From contig JAEWGM010000028.1 in assembly GCA_023388315.1 (NCBI GenBank), forward strand, positions 62,001 through 126,000: a DNA stretch of 64,000 nt. Direction: 5' to 3'. Origin of the DNA: Bacteroidota bacterium (GTDB lineage Bacteria > Bacteroidota > Bacteroidia > Bacteroidales > Dysgonomonadaceae). Of this stretch, positions 1 through 10,500 are shown one piece after another. The notes beneath the pieces are model-generated. The model saw nothing but the letters and a program-made list of their open reading frames with translations, had not been told where the DNA came from and searched no databases. Position numbers and translations under genes: made by a program. The stretch's first letter is position 1; each line of letters begins with the position of its first letter.

Positions 1-597
1 AATACTGAGACTTACGATAAAATTTTATGGGAGTGCTTCAAACTTTTCTTACAAAAGGGTTACAAAGAAGTTACCATTCCGGATATGGAGAATGCCATTG
101 GAATGACGCGCGGAGCTATTTTTTATTATGTGAAAGACAAGAATGAGTTATTTGACGCGGTTGTTGATCGTTTTTTGCTTGAGAAGCAAAATGTCAACAA
201 CAAGATAGTACAAAGTGGCGAAACAAGTTTATTACGTTTTATAATCAGTTACATAGAAGGAATAAATAAAACACAGCAATCTTTTCAACCCCTTTCTGAA
301 AATGAAAGTGCTCTTTTTTCTTATTTAAATCTAACGCATAGTGCTATGATGTACTACGATGGATTTAAGGAAAAAGCGCTTAAAGTTTTAGAGACTGAAA
401 TAGCATTATGGGAAAAAATCATAAAAGCCGCAAAGAAATCCGGTGAGATAAGAGAGAATGTTAATGTTGGTATTATTGCCAAAAAATTCCAAAGACTATT
501 TTACGGACATTCTTATTTAAGTGGCATAAACTCTACATTTGACAGTGCGGAATTACTTGAAATCTTTATCGACGAATACAATCTAATAAAATCATAA
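1..597 (+). CDS. TetR/AcrR-family transcriptional regulator (5' end outside window)
   Basis: The frame is open from base 1 and includes a typical TetR N-terminal helix-turn-helix (ILWECFKLFLQKGYKEVTI, then MTRGAIFYYVKDKNELFDAV), so the ATG at 85 lies inside the DNA-binding domain and is not the start. The true start is upstream of the window. The C-terminal part is helical and diverse, as expected of the ligand-sensing domain. It lies 62 bp upstream of a ketosynthase gene on the same strand and plausibly controls that locus; this is inference from position. The base composition is AT-rich compared with the ICE core genes that follow. Confidence 0.85.
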   Translation, partial: NTETYDKILWECFKLFLQKGYKEVTIPDMENAIGMTRGAIFYYVKDKNELFDAVVDRFLLEKQNVNNKIVQSGETSLLRFIISYIEGINKTQQSFQPLSENESALFSYLNLTHSAMMYYDGFKEKALKVLETEIALWEKIIKAAKKSGEIRENVNVGIIAKKFQRLFYGHSYLSGINSTFDSAELLEIFIDEYNLIKS

Positions 598-659
598 AAA
601 TCAAATTATAGCTGGTTTAATTAAAATTTTAAAATAGAAAATACCAAACATTCCTTATT

Positions 660-1814
660 ATGAAAGTACCTCCGAACCACACTTTACCAGATGTTTTTAT
701 AAACAAAACATCTTCATTCCTGCCGAACAGTCCGGTTGATAATGACGATATCGAGCTTTATTTAGGTAAAGTCAATGGTAAATCTTCACGCTCAAAGAGT
801 ATTATCCTAAGACAGAATAAAATTAAAACAAGATATTATGCTTTGGATACAAACCAGCAAATAACTCATACCAATGCAGAGCTGGCTAAAAATGCAATAT
901 GCAATTTAATTGGCGACAATAATTACAATTTTGATGTGTTGGCTTGTGCTACATCTAATGCAGATGTAATTATACCCTCTCACGCCTCAATGGTTCATGG
1001 TTTATTGAATGATTATCCTGTGGAATTATATTCATTGGCCGGTGTTTGTTTAACGGGTATTCAGGCATTGAAAGTTACCTATATGTCATTAAAGACCGGG
1101 CAAGCACAAGAAGGTGTTTGCTGCGCATCAGAACAGGCATCGGGTGGTATGCTTTCCAAAAATTTTGAAATGGAATATGAGTATTTATCGAATGCGGAAA
1201 AAGATCCGTATATAGCTTTTGAAAAAGATTTTCTCCGTTTTATGCTATCGGATGGAGCAGGTGCATTTCTATTAGGAACAAAGCCTAATTCTGATAACTT
1301 ATCATTAAAAATCGATTGGATTGAGATGGTTTCTTATGCCAGTGAGTTGCCTGTGTGTATGTATTCAGGCGCTGAAGTTCAGTCCGACGGCATCGTAAAA
1401 GGATGGAAAGAGTTTGATCCGCAGGAATTGATGAATCGTTCCATTCTAATGATTAAACAAGACATCAAATTATTAAAACAACATGCAGTTAAATATTGGG
1501 TTGATCATATTGAGTCAGTTATTTCTAAATATAATATTAATACAAATTCAATAGATTTTGTTATACCTCATGTATCTTCAATGTTCTTTTATGAAATACT
1601 GAATGAGGAACTTAAAAATAGGAATATAGATTTGAGTACTGAAAAATGGTTTACGAACCTGACATCAGTTGGCAACATTGGTTCTGCTTCAATTTACGTG
1701 GCGTTAGATGAATTATTTCATTCCGAAAAGTTAGATAAAGGTCATAAAATATTACTCTTGGTTCCTGAAAGTGGTCGGTTTTCTTATGGCACAGTCTTGT
1801 TATCAGTTGTTTGA
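660..1814 (+). CDS. 3-oxoacyl-ACP synthase III family protein, DarB/StlD-like ketosynthase
   Basis: 384 residues with the thiolase-fold ketosynthase III layout. The nucleophile region is SLAGVCLTGIQALK (Cys about 130), the His is in FVIPHVSS (about 304), and the Asn is in TSVGNIGSAS (about 339). The C-terminus contains VPESGRFSYGTVLL. The N-terminus (FLPNSPVDNDDIELYLGKVN) and the FEKDFLRFMLSDGAGAFLL segment resemble, from memory, the StlD/DarB ketosynthases that make dialkylresorcinol and cyclohexanedione head groups in Bacteroidota. The partner DarA/DarC genes are not in the window, so the product is unknown. It is followed 19 bp later by a glycosyltransferase, which suggests a glycosylated lipid or resorcinol product (inference). 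Confidence 0.7.
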   Translation: MKVPPNHTLPDVFINKTSSFLPNSPVDNDDIELYLGKVNGKSSRSKSIILRQNKIKTRYYALDTNQQITHTNAELAKNAICNLIGDNNYNFDVLACATSNADVIIPSHASMVHGLLNDYPVELYSLAGVCLTGIQALKVTYMSLKTGQAQEGVCCASEQASGGMLSKNFEMEYEYLSNAEKDPYIAFEKDFLRFMLSDGAGAFLLGTKPNSDNLSLKIDWIEMVSYASELPVCMYSGAEVQSDGIVKGWKEFDPQELMNRSILMIKQDIKLLKQHAVKYWVDHIESVISKYNINTNSIDFVIPHVSSMFFYEILNEELKNRNIDLSTEKWFTNLTSVGNIGSASIYVALDELFHSEKLDKGHKILLLVPESGRFSYGTVLLSVV

Positions 1815-1833
1815 TTAACAAAAAAATAATGTT

Positions 1834-3639
1834 TTGAAAGTTGCATTTTTATCAAGTCTCAATCCTTTCAATATAAATAGTTGGTCAGGAACTTTATATC
1901 ATATTTTCCATTCCTTAAAGAACAGTAATGCTATTGATTGGATAGGAGAAGACACCCTGAGTTATATTTGGCATTACCATCAAATTCATAATGGATATAA
2001 TGTGCCATTTATTCCGGAACGTTATGCTCCGATGTTTGGGGAAATATTAACAAGACAATTTAATAAAAACAGGGAGTATGATATAATTATTGCTCGTGAT
2101 TACTATTTTATTTCTCATATTCAAACAAATATTCCTATCATTTATATAGGCGACACTACATTCAATTTATTTAAGCATTACCTGGGTGTAACCGGTACTT
2201 ATTTTGCTCATTTAGCCGAACAAATTGAGCAAAAAGCTATTTCAAACGCAGATTTAATTATTTTTTCTTCCGAGTGGGCTAAAAAAGATGCAATTAATCA
2301 CTATGGAGCAAGTTCAGATAAAATAAAAGTAATTGAATTCGGTGCGAACTTACAGGAAAGTCAAATACCGAAACAAGACACTATGCCCGAAACAGATTGC
2401 TGTAATCTACTCTTTATTGGGAAAAACTGGAAAAACAAAGGCGGAGATAAAATCTATCAGACATATCTCTTTTTACGAAATAAGGGATTTAATTGTACTT
2501 TAACAATCATCGGATGTAAACCGGAAAGCTCTCTTGATAATTCAGACCCAAACCTACATGTCATTCCTTTTATCAACAAATCAAAGGAAGAAGATCAACA
2601 ACTGTTGGATAAAATTTTAAGAAACGCACATTTTTTCATTCTCCCTACCGTTTTTGATTGCTACGGTATTGTTTTTTGTGAGGCATCCGCTTATGGTATT
2701 CCATCTATAGCAGCAGATGTAGGTGGCGTACGACAAGTTATCAGAAATGGCAAAAACGGATATTTGTTACCACCCAATGCAACGCCAGAAGAATATGCAC
2801 GGCAAATATCCGAAATTTGGAATAATCCACAAAAATATCAAGAGCTTCGCTTATCTTCTCGCCAGGAATTTGAGGAGCGGTTGAATTGGAATGTATGGGA
2901 ACGCAAGATAAACTGCGTGCTAACTGAATTAATCATATCTAAAAATACCACTATGAAAACGGAAGAAGAAACAGCATTTTACATTCCTACCTATGTAATA
3001 AACTTAAAAGAGCGTACAGAACGAAAAGTGCATATTTCCAAAGAATTTGAAGGGAAACCTGAATTTGGAGTCAACTTTATCGAAGCATGTACCCATCCCA
3101 TTGGAGCTGTAGGTTTATGGAATAGTATTGTAAAAATAATTGAGCAAGCAGTAAAAGAGGACGATGATGTTATTCTTATTTGTGAAGACGATCATTATTT
3201 TACGGAACACTACTCAAAAGAGTACTTTTGTGAAAATATTATTAATGCACACGAACAAGGAGCAGATATCCTTTCGGGTGGTATCGGAGGATTTGGTTAT
3301 GCCGTTCCGGTGGCAAAAAACCGATATTGGGTGGACTGGTTGTGGTGTACACAGTTTATTGTGGTTTATAAAAAGTTTTTTCAAAAAATTTTGGATTACA
3401 AGTTTAAAGATGATGACACGGCTGACGGTGTAATATCGCAATTGTCCAATAATTTGATGACATTGTATCCGTTTATATCAAGGCAAAAAGAATTTGGCTA
3501 CTCCGATATTACACAGGGCAATAAAGATAATCCGAATTTAATCACACAACACTTTGAACGTGCCGATGCTTATTTATCGGCGATACATAAAGTTTCTACC
3601 TTTTATAATTATAATTACGACATTTTTTCTGAAAAATAA
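1834..3639 (+). CDS. Two-domain glycosyltransferase: GT4-type fused to a GT25-like domain
   Basis: 601 residues. The only upstream-compatible start is TTG at 1834, because an in-frame stop lies at 1816-1818. Residues about 1-365 form a GT-B glycosyltransferase of the GT4 type: LLFIGKNWKNKGGD begins the donor domain, and FCEASAYGIPSIAADVGG holds the acidic nucleotide-sugar motif. After a linker with MKTEEETAF, residues about 385-600 look like a GT25/LPS-type domain: YVINLKERTERK at its start, ICEDDHYFTEHYS with an acidic metal-binding cluster, and a C-terminal W/Y-rich part. The fusion suggests two successive sugar additions by one protein. The substrate is unknown; the ketosynthase upstream may supply the acceptor (inference). 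The region is AT-rich. Confidence 0.75.
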   Translation: MKVAFLSSLNPFNINSWSGTLYHIFHSLKNSNAIDWIGEDTLSYIWHYHQIHNGYNVPFIPERYAPMFGEILTRQFNKNREYDIIIARDYYFISHIQTNIPIIYIGDTTFNLFKHYLGVTGTYFAHLAEQIEQKAISNADLIIFSSEWAKKDAINHYGASSDKIKVIEFGANLQESQIPKQDTMPETDCCNLLFIGKNWKNKGGDKIYQTYLFLRNKGFNCTLTIIGCKPESSLDNSDPNLHVIPFINKSKEEDQQLLDKILRNAHFFILPTVFDCYGIVFCEASAYGIPSIAADVGGVRQVIRNGKNGYLLPPNATPEEYARQISEIWNNPQKYQELRLSSRQEFEERLNWNVWERKINCVLTELIISKNTTMKTEEETAFYIPTYVINLKERTERKVHISKEFEGKPEFGVNFIEACTHPIGAVGLWNSIVKIIEQAVKEDDDVILICEDDHYFTEHYSKEYFCENIINAHEQGADILSGGIGGFGYAVPVAKNRYWVDWLWCTQFIVVYKKFFQKILDYKFKDDDTADGVISQLSNNLMTLYPFISRQKEFGYSDITQGNKDNPNLITQHFERADAYLSAIHKVSTFYNYNYDIFSEK

Positions 3640-3857
3640 AAAACTTTTTTATGAGAAAAATTCCGAATATTCTATACAGTTGAACCCTTTACTACGGAGA
3701 AGCTGGTTCTTGCAGATTTTCTGTTCATAATTTTATACACAGAGGTACAAAATACCTAAATTTGGAGCTGAGCAGAATAAAAAAGCATCCACTTCCATCC
3801 TAATCCCTTCTAATCCACTCTAATCCATCCGTGGCACTCTCCTTTTGATATTCCCTC

Positions 3858-3865
3858 TATATTTG
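3858..3865 (+). promoter_or_regulatory. Candidate Bacteroidota -7 promoter box
   Basis: TATATTTG matches the TAnnTTTG -7 consensus of the Bacteroidota primary sigma factor. It lies 31 bp before the ATG at 3896, so it would start the DUF3945/topB/helicase operon. No clear -33 TTTG was seen. Confidence 0.45.
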
Positions 3866-3895
3866 CTACCCTAAACCTTTATAAAAGCAAATATT

Positions 3896-5305
3896 ATGGA
3901 AACAACCAACCCCGACAACTACGTTCTCGTACTCGAAGACCGAAGCCAAACAAAAAATGCCGCCGAAGCCGGCAAACTATCTGTTGTATCGTCTATTGAC
4001 AAAGACGGAAAAATCAAAACCGTAGAACCGTTGGACACCAACAGCGCTGCCTTTATGAAGTTCAAGAAGAACGACAGCATTCTGTCGAATTTCTTCTCCA
4101 ACCTCACGAAACAATTCAAAGAACCCTCACACATCGGTGTTTATCGATTGGTGGCGGATAAAGTGGAAGAATCGGTCGGCGTGCTGAAAAAGATGCTCGA
4201 AAACAGAGACACTCCCGCCAACAAAGCCGCCATCGACGCGGTTAAAATTACCGCCGATGATTTCGCGCCTGCTCAAAAAGCCACGGCCATTAACCCCGAA
4301 CAAGTGGATTGGAAAGAGATGGAACGGCTCGGGCTTTCACAAGAGCGGCTCCAACAATCAGGCGACTTGGATAAAATCCTCAATTGGCAGAAATCCAATC
4401 TTTTGCCAATAGCCATTCCCTTTGGCGATAGCGCTATTTACACCGAAGCTCGCATTGCCCTGCGCCACGACGAAGCCGGCAAACTCGGCTTAGCAATTCA
4501 TACCTTACGAAAAGAACCTCAATTGGATTATCCTTATATGGGTTACCGTTTCAGCGATGAAGATAAAGCTACGTTACTTCACAACGGTAATTTGGGTAAA
4601 CAAGTGGAACTCACGCCCAAAAACGGCGAACCATTTAAGGCGTATATATCCATCGATCCGCAAACCAACGAACTCGTTGCCCTGAAAGCCGACCGTGTAA
4701 ACATTCCCCAAGAAATAAAAGGCGTTTTGCTCACTCCCCAACAGTACAAGGATTTAAGCGAAGGCAAAGCCGTGAAAGTGGAAGGAATGCTCTCGCGCAA
4801 CGGAAAACCGTTTGACGCCACCCTTCAGGTAAATGCCGAGCGGAAAGGTATCGAGTTTATTTTCGATGAAAAGCAGTCCTATAAAGAAAGAAACGCGCCT
4901 GTTCAAAAACCTGAAACGAAATACGGTATTCCGGGAACCATTTGCGGACTTGCGCTTTCGGAAAAACAACAAAAAGCACTATCGGACGGCAGAACACTCT
5001 ATCTGAAAAATATGACCGATAAAGAGGGACAATCGTTCAACGCCTACGTGCGTATGGATACGGAACAAAACCGTCCCCGCTTTTACCGTTGGAACCCCGA
5101 CAAGAAAGAGGGCAAAGTGGAAGCCGTAGCCGAAGAAAACAAAACTCAAGTAGCCGTCAATAATGAGGGCAAAACCAATGAAGCCACCAAGAACGTGAAA
5201 GAACCGCTCAAAAGCGGACAAACCGCATCGGACGAAAAACAACAAGCCAAACAAGTAGAGAAACAACAAGAACAAGCTCCCAAGAAAAGAGGCAGACGTA
5301 TGTAA
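3896..5305 (+). CDS. DUF4099/DUF3945-type ICE protein
   Basis: 469 residues. The N-terminal third is unassigned. Residues about 140-215 (VDWKEMERLGLSQERLQQ... LRHDEAGKL) match the DUF4099 type. Then come three copies of a ~50-residue module typical of DUF3945: FSDEDKATLLHNGNLGKQVE, LTPQQYKDLSEGKAVKVEGM, and LSEKQQKALSDGRTLYLKNM. Each is followed by G-x-x-F-[KDN]-A and a short beta strand. The tail is Lys/Gln-rich and ends in KKRGRRM. This family is common in Bacteroidales conjugative elements beside topB and has no established function. The modules resemble the C-terminal repeat of the topoisomerase downstream. It is the first gene of a three-gene plus-strand run. Confidence 0.8.
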   Translation: METTNPDNYVLVLEDRSQTKNAAEAGKLSVVSSIDKDGKIKTVEPLDTNSAAFMKFKKNDSILSNFFSNLTKQFKEPSHIGVYRLVADKVEESVGVLKKMLENRDTPANKAAIDAVKITADDFAPAQKATAINPEQVDWKEMERLGLSQERLQQSGDLDKILNWQKSNLLPIAIPFGDSAIYTEARIALRHDEAGKLGLAIHTLRKEPQLDYPYMGYRFSDEDKATLLHNGNLGKQVELTPKNGEPFKAYISIDPQTNELVALKADRVNIPQEIKGVLLTPQQYKDLSEGKAVKVEGMLSRNGKPFDATLQVNAERKGIEFIFDEKQSYKERNAPVQKPETKYGIPGTICGLALSEKQQKALSDGRTLYLKNMTDKEGQSFNAYVRMDTEQNRPRFYRWNPDKKEGKVEAVAEENKTQVAVNNEGKTNEATKNVKEPLKSGQTASDEKQQAKQVEKQQEQAPKKRGRRM

Positions 5306-5405
5306 ACGTCCGAAGCGGATGGGCAAGCCGGTTGTATAATCCGCTTGCCCATTTTTCTGTTCCAACAATAAATCTATTTCTTAACCAACCTAAATCTAAA
5401 TACTT

Positions 5406-7511
5406 ATGAAGACCTGCATCATCGCGGAAAAACCTTCCGTAGCACGCGATATCGCCCGCATCGTGGGGGCAAGCCAAAAACAAGACGGTTTCCTTTCCGG
5501 AAACAATTATGCCGTAACGTGGGCTTTCGGGCATCTTATCGCGCTCGCGATGCCCTCCGAATACGGCTTTGAACAATACAACGCCGAAGACTTACCCATT
5601 CTGCCCAATCCCTTCCGCTTGTCGGTACGCCAAATCCGCAAAGGAAAAGAATACACCGCAGACCCTTCGGCGCTCAAACAACTGAAAATCATCCGCAGCT
5701 GTTTCGACCAATGCGACCGCATCATTGTTGCCACCGACGCGGGTCGTGAAGGCGAATTGATTTTTCGTCTGATATACCAATATTTGAACTGTACAAAGCC
5801 TTTCGACCGGCTTTGGATAAGCTCGCTTACCGATAAAGCCATCAAAGAAGGACTGCAAAAACTGAAAAACGGCAGCGAATACGATTTTCTTTACCAATCG
5901 GGCAAAGCCCGCAGCGAAGCCGATTGGTTAGTAGGCATCAACGCCAGCCGCGCACTTTCTATTGCTGCAAAAAAAGGCGGATACTCGTTGGGACGGGTAC
6001 AAACACCCACTTTGGCAATGATTTGCAAACGCTATCTCGAAAACAAAAACTTCAAAAGCGTTCCCTATTGGCTGATAAAACTCACTCTCGAAAAGGAGGG
6101 CATTCGTTGTCAAGCCGTAAGCGAAGCAAAATTTGAGGATAACGCCACCGCCCGTTCCGTCTGTGTCGCTCACTTTGCAGGCGGAACCGGCTCTTTGGCG
6201 GTGTCTAAGGTCGAAAGAAAGGCGGTCGATACCGAGCCACCTCTCTTGTTCGACCTGACAACCTTGCAAAAAGAAGCAAACCGCAAGTACGGCTTTTCCG
6301 CCGATAAAACCCTTTCCATCGCCCAAAGCCTGTACGAAAAAAAGTATATCACTTATCCTCGTACCGGCAGCCGATATATCGGCGAAGATATTTTTGAAGA
6401 AATCCCTTCGCTGATCGAAAACCTGCAATTGCATCCTTTTTTTGGAAATTATGCCCGAGTGCTTAGCTTAAATTCGCTGAATAAAAGGAGCGTAAACGCC
6501 GACAAAGTTACCGACCACCACGCTTTACTGATTACCGAGAACAAGCCCGACGGCATAACTGCCGACGAACAAACGATTTACGACCGCATCGCCGCCCGGA
6601 TACTCGAAGCCTTTTCCGAAAAATCGGTGCAGGAAGTACAAAACGTGGAATTTATTGCCGGAGAATATCTTTTCAAGATGAAAAGCAGCCGCCCGTTGGC
6701 AAGCGGTTGGCGGAGCGTGTTGAATGAAAAGGCTGAGACGGAAGACGATGAAACCGAACAAATAGAATTTCCCGACTTTACGCAAGGTGAAACCCTTCCT
6801 GTTCAATCCCACGAAATCACCCAACACCAAAGCAAACCCAAAGCACTTTATACTGAAGCCTCTTTACTCTCTGCCATGGAAACGGCTGGCAAAGACATTG
6901 CCGATGAAGAAGCCAAAGCCGCCATAAAAGATTGCGGATTAGGCACGCCCGCCACACGCGCGGGCATTATCGAAACGCTTATTTTGCGAGAATATATCCA
7001 ACGGGAAAAGAAAAACCTTATCCCTACCGAAAAAGGGCTTGCCGTTTTCGAAATCGTGAAAGACCGCAAAATCGCCGATGCCGAAATGACCGGAAGTTGG
7101 GAAAAAGCGCTGTCGGACATCGAAAAAGGAAAGATGAACGCCGAAACGTTTCACAAAGGCATCGAAATCTATGCCGGACAAATCTGTAATGAACTCTTGG
7201 CTACTTCAATTTCTTCTAAATCGGCGACACAGCTTACTTGCCCCAAATGCCATACCGATAATCTGATTTTTTATCCCAAAGTCGCCAAATGCAAACAGTG
7301 CGATTTTTTGGTATTTCGTGCATTGTGCGGATTGATGCTTTCCGATAAACAGTTGAAAGCCCTCTTTATTGAAGGAAAAACAGAGATTTTAAAAGGCTTA
7401 ACCGCCAAAAGCGGCAAGAAATTCAACGCCAGATTGGTACTGAATACCGATTTTACCACCTCATTCGCCTTTGAACCCAAAACAAGTTCCAATTCCAAAC
7501 GAAAATCTTAG
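5406..7511 (+). CDS. topB: DNA topoisomerase III (type IA), ICE-encoded
   Basis: 701 residues. The TOPRIM domain is N-terminal: IIAEKPSVARDIA at the start and IIVATDAGREGELIFR at about 106-121, with the acidic DxxxxE metal motif. SLGRVQTPTLAMI lies at about 194-206. The catalytic tyrosine is Y317 in KYITYPRTGSRYI. The C-terminus carries a four-Cys zinc finger (CPKCHTDN then CKQCDF) and one topoisomerase repeat module (LSDKQLKALFIEGKTEILKG). It relaxes single-stranded or hemicatenated DNA; related genes occur in the excision region of CTnDOT-type elements. It is 100 bp after the DUF3945 gene and 3 bp before the helicase gene, so the genes are probably co-transcribed. Confidence 0.93.
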   Translation: MKTCIIAEKPSVARDIARIVGASQKQDGFLSGNNYAVTWAFGHLIALAMPSEYGFEQYNAEDLPILPNPFRLSVRQIRKGKEYTADPSALKQLKIIRSCFDQCDRIIVATDAGREGELIFRLIYQYLNCTKPFDRLWISSLTDKAIKEGLQKLKNGSEYDFLYQSGKARSEADWLVGINASRALSIAAKKGGYSLGRVQTPTLAMICKRYLENKNFKSVPYWLIKLTLEKEGIRCQAVSEAKFEDNATARSVCVAHFAGGTGSLAVSKVERKAVDTEPPLLFDLTTLQKEANRKYGFSADKTLSIAQSLYEKKYITYPRTGSRYIGEDIFEEIPSLIENLQLHPFFGNYARVLSLNSLNKRSVNADKVTDHHALLITENKPDGITADEQTIYDRIAARILEAFSEKSVQEVQNVEFIAGEYLFKMKSSRPLASGWRSVLNEKAETEDDETEQIEFPDFTQGETLPVQSHEITQHQSKPKALYTEASLLSAMETAGKDIADEEAKAAIKDCGLGTPATRAGIIETLILREYIQREKKNLIPTEKGLAVFEIVKDRKIADAEMTGSWEKALSDIEKGKMNAETFHKGIEIYAGQICNELLATSISSKSATQLTCPKCHTDNLIFYPKVAKCKQCDFLVFRALCGLMLSDKQLKALFIEGKTEILKGLTAKSGKKFNARLVLNTDFTTSFAFEPKTSSNSKRKS

Positions 7512-7514
7512 GTC

Positions 7515-10500
7515 ATGGCATACAACAAAAAACAAACCCTGATAGCCAATACTGAGGCAATACAGACGTTGTTTCGGATAGAAAAAGAACACCGCCCGCC
7601 AACTGACGCGGAACGCGAAATCCTTTCCCGGTACAACGGTTTCGGCGGACTGAAATGTGTGCTAAATCCCACGGAAACTTTGGCAGACCGCAACCGTTGG
7701 GCAGCCTCTGAGCTGGAACTGTTTCCCTTGGCGGAAAACCTCAAAAAAATCATCAAAGAAGCATCCGCCGGCGATACCGAATTTAAAATGATTTGGAACA
7801 GCGTCAAACAAAGCGTGCTGACTTCGTTTTACACCGACAAGCGGATTACTGATGCTGTCGCAAAATCTTTGCTAAGCGCCGATATACGCATCGACAAAAT
7901 GCTCGACCCATCTGCCGGAATGGGTGTATTCAGCCAAAGTTTTGCCCAACGACAAACCCAAATCACCGCGTTTGAAAAAGACAAACACACCGGACGCATT
8001 TTGCGTGCATTGTCGGCAGACAACCCGATGGCAGAAATCCACATCAAAGGATTTGAAGAAATTCCCGCGGATAAAAACGGCGCGTTCGATGTAATCACGA
8101 GCAACATCCCTTTCGGCAATATGGTGGTTTACGACCGGGCTTACGCCAAAAGCAAAGACCCGATAAAAGAAGTTTCCACCCGAGCCGTTCACAACTATTT
8201 TTTTGTGAAAGGATTGGACACGCTGCGCGAGGGCGGCATATTGGCGTTTATCACATCGCGGGGCGTTTTGGACAGCCCCCAAAACGAGCCGATACGCCGT
8301 TACCTGATGGAAAACAGCCGGCTGATTTCGGCATTGCGATTGCCCGATAAACTATTCAGCGAAAACGCCGGAACGGACGTGGGAAGCGATTTGATTATCC
8401 TGCAAAAGCAATCGGGAAAAGGGATTGAAAACAAGTTGGAAGAACTTTTTATTCAATCATTCGGCGTTTTGCAAGAAGACGGCGAAAATGTGGCTTTTTA
8501 CCACAACGCCCTTTTCGAAGGAGAAGATGTTAAAAACCACACTGTTGCCACACGAAAAGAGTTAGGCACAGATCCTTACGGAAAACCGTGTTGGACGTAC
8601 ATCCACGAAAACGGAGCGGATGGCATAGCGGTAGAGTTGGAAAAGAAACTGTCGGCGGATGTCGCTTTGCGATTGGATAAATATATGTATCGAACAGGTG
8701 TACCGAATGAGGACGATATGGACTTTGAACAAAAATGGGACGAATACGAAGAACTAAACGAACTGCGACAACAGCAAAACGAACAACCGCAAGAAGAAAA
8801 TCCGCGTTTAAAAGAAATTTCGTCCCACATTGCCAATCCGTGGCTCTTATCCCAATTGGAACGCACTCAATTTAAAGAGAGTAAAGAAATTGAAGATTTA
8901 AAAGAGGGAGATATGCTGCACATCCGTTTTCTGGGAACGGAGACACTGGCGGTTTATACCGAAAATCCGCCTACGGAACAAGCTGAAACCTTTCGTGCCG
9001 TCATCAATGCCGACGAGAACGGGGAAAACAGAGGATTGATTACCGTTTCTACAAGCGATATTTTGGGTGTGTATGCCGTCACTTCCGTAGTAGAACAAAA
9101 TCTTGAGCAACAAAATGAAACAGGTAAAACCGTTCATTCCGACCAATCGCCCATAGAAGAACTGTTAAAACTGCAAGCGGATATTTTGTCCAAACAAAAA
9201 GACAAAAATATCCTGGTGTTGATGCGCCACGGCGATTTTTACGAAAGCGTGGGCAAAAACGCCAAAACCGTTTCAGATGTGTGCGGTATTCCGCTTGAAA
9301 TGAGGGTTGAAACGCCATATGTTAATTTTCATCACTCACAATTAGACCAATACTTGCCGATGCTGATACGAAACCGGAACCGTGTTGCCCTTGCCGATTT
9401 GTTGGAAACACCCAAGCAGGAAAAATCGGAGGAAATTACCGAAAAAAAAGCCGGGAAAAATGAACAGCGGCAAGCCTATGACCTTGTTCCCAAATCCATT
9501 CAAAAACAAATCCCCAAACTCTACGCCACCGACGACGAGTTGTTGGGCGACCGCACCGCCTACGCCCGCTATTTTCATCCGATGAGCGCGTACACGGCGT
9601 ATCTGTTGGAATACGACCCGAAAGAAAAGCTCGGTTTCGGATTGACCACGATGGGACACGAATGGGAATTGGGCTATATGTCTATCGAAGAAATGCAGTC
9701 GGTAAAAGTGATGGGATTGGGCATCGAAAGGGATATTCATTTTCAACCGAAAACCTTATCGCAAATCGAGGAACTAAAAGAGTATATCGGAGAAGATTAT
9801 ACCCGAAACGAAGGCGTTCAAATCATTGATCCGGAGAAACCGGAACCACTTAATGAAGAAACCGTATTTACGGAAAAGGAAGCCATCGAAACGAACCCTT
9901 TACAGGAAGAGAAAGCCCCCGACGGCGTTCCCGTTTTCACGCTGTTTTCGCAATACGAAACCCGCCCCGAGCCTGTAATTCGTACCGATGTGGAACAACC
10001 GAGAATAATGAACGACCAGCAGGTGTTTTTCGATGACGACCATCATCCCGTTGCCAGCGCTTTTATCGATGACGATAACAGCCTGTTCCCCACCGAAGAG
10101 ATAGCCGCTTGGACCCGCGAGATTGAAGCCTTCAATCAAGCCGAACAGCAACTGCGAGCGGAAATGGAGGTAAAACCAACGTCAATACCAACGTCAACCT
10201 TAAAACCCAAATCCCCGCAACTCATCCGAAATCGGGGAAATAAGAAAAAGAAAGACACATCATCACAACAACCCGACCTTTTTGCCGGAATGTGGGATGA
10301 ACCGGTTTCTAAAAAAAAAGCCGAAACGCCACTACAAGCCGAACTCAAACCGCTGTTCGATGCCCATCCGCGTCCTTACCTATCCGTTATTGGTGAACAT
10401 TTGCGGGACGGCTCTGTAGTGATGCAAGGCAAGCAAATCGGCTATTTGTCGGGCATCAGCTCATCTACCCCACAGTTTAATCCCGTTGACCTGCCGTATG

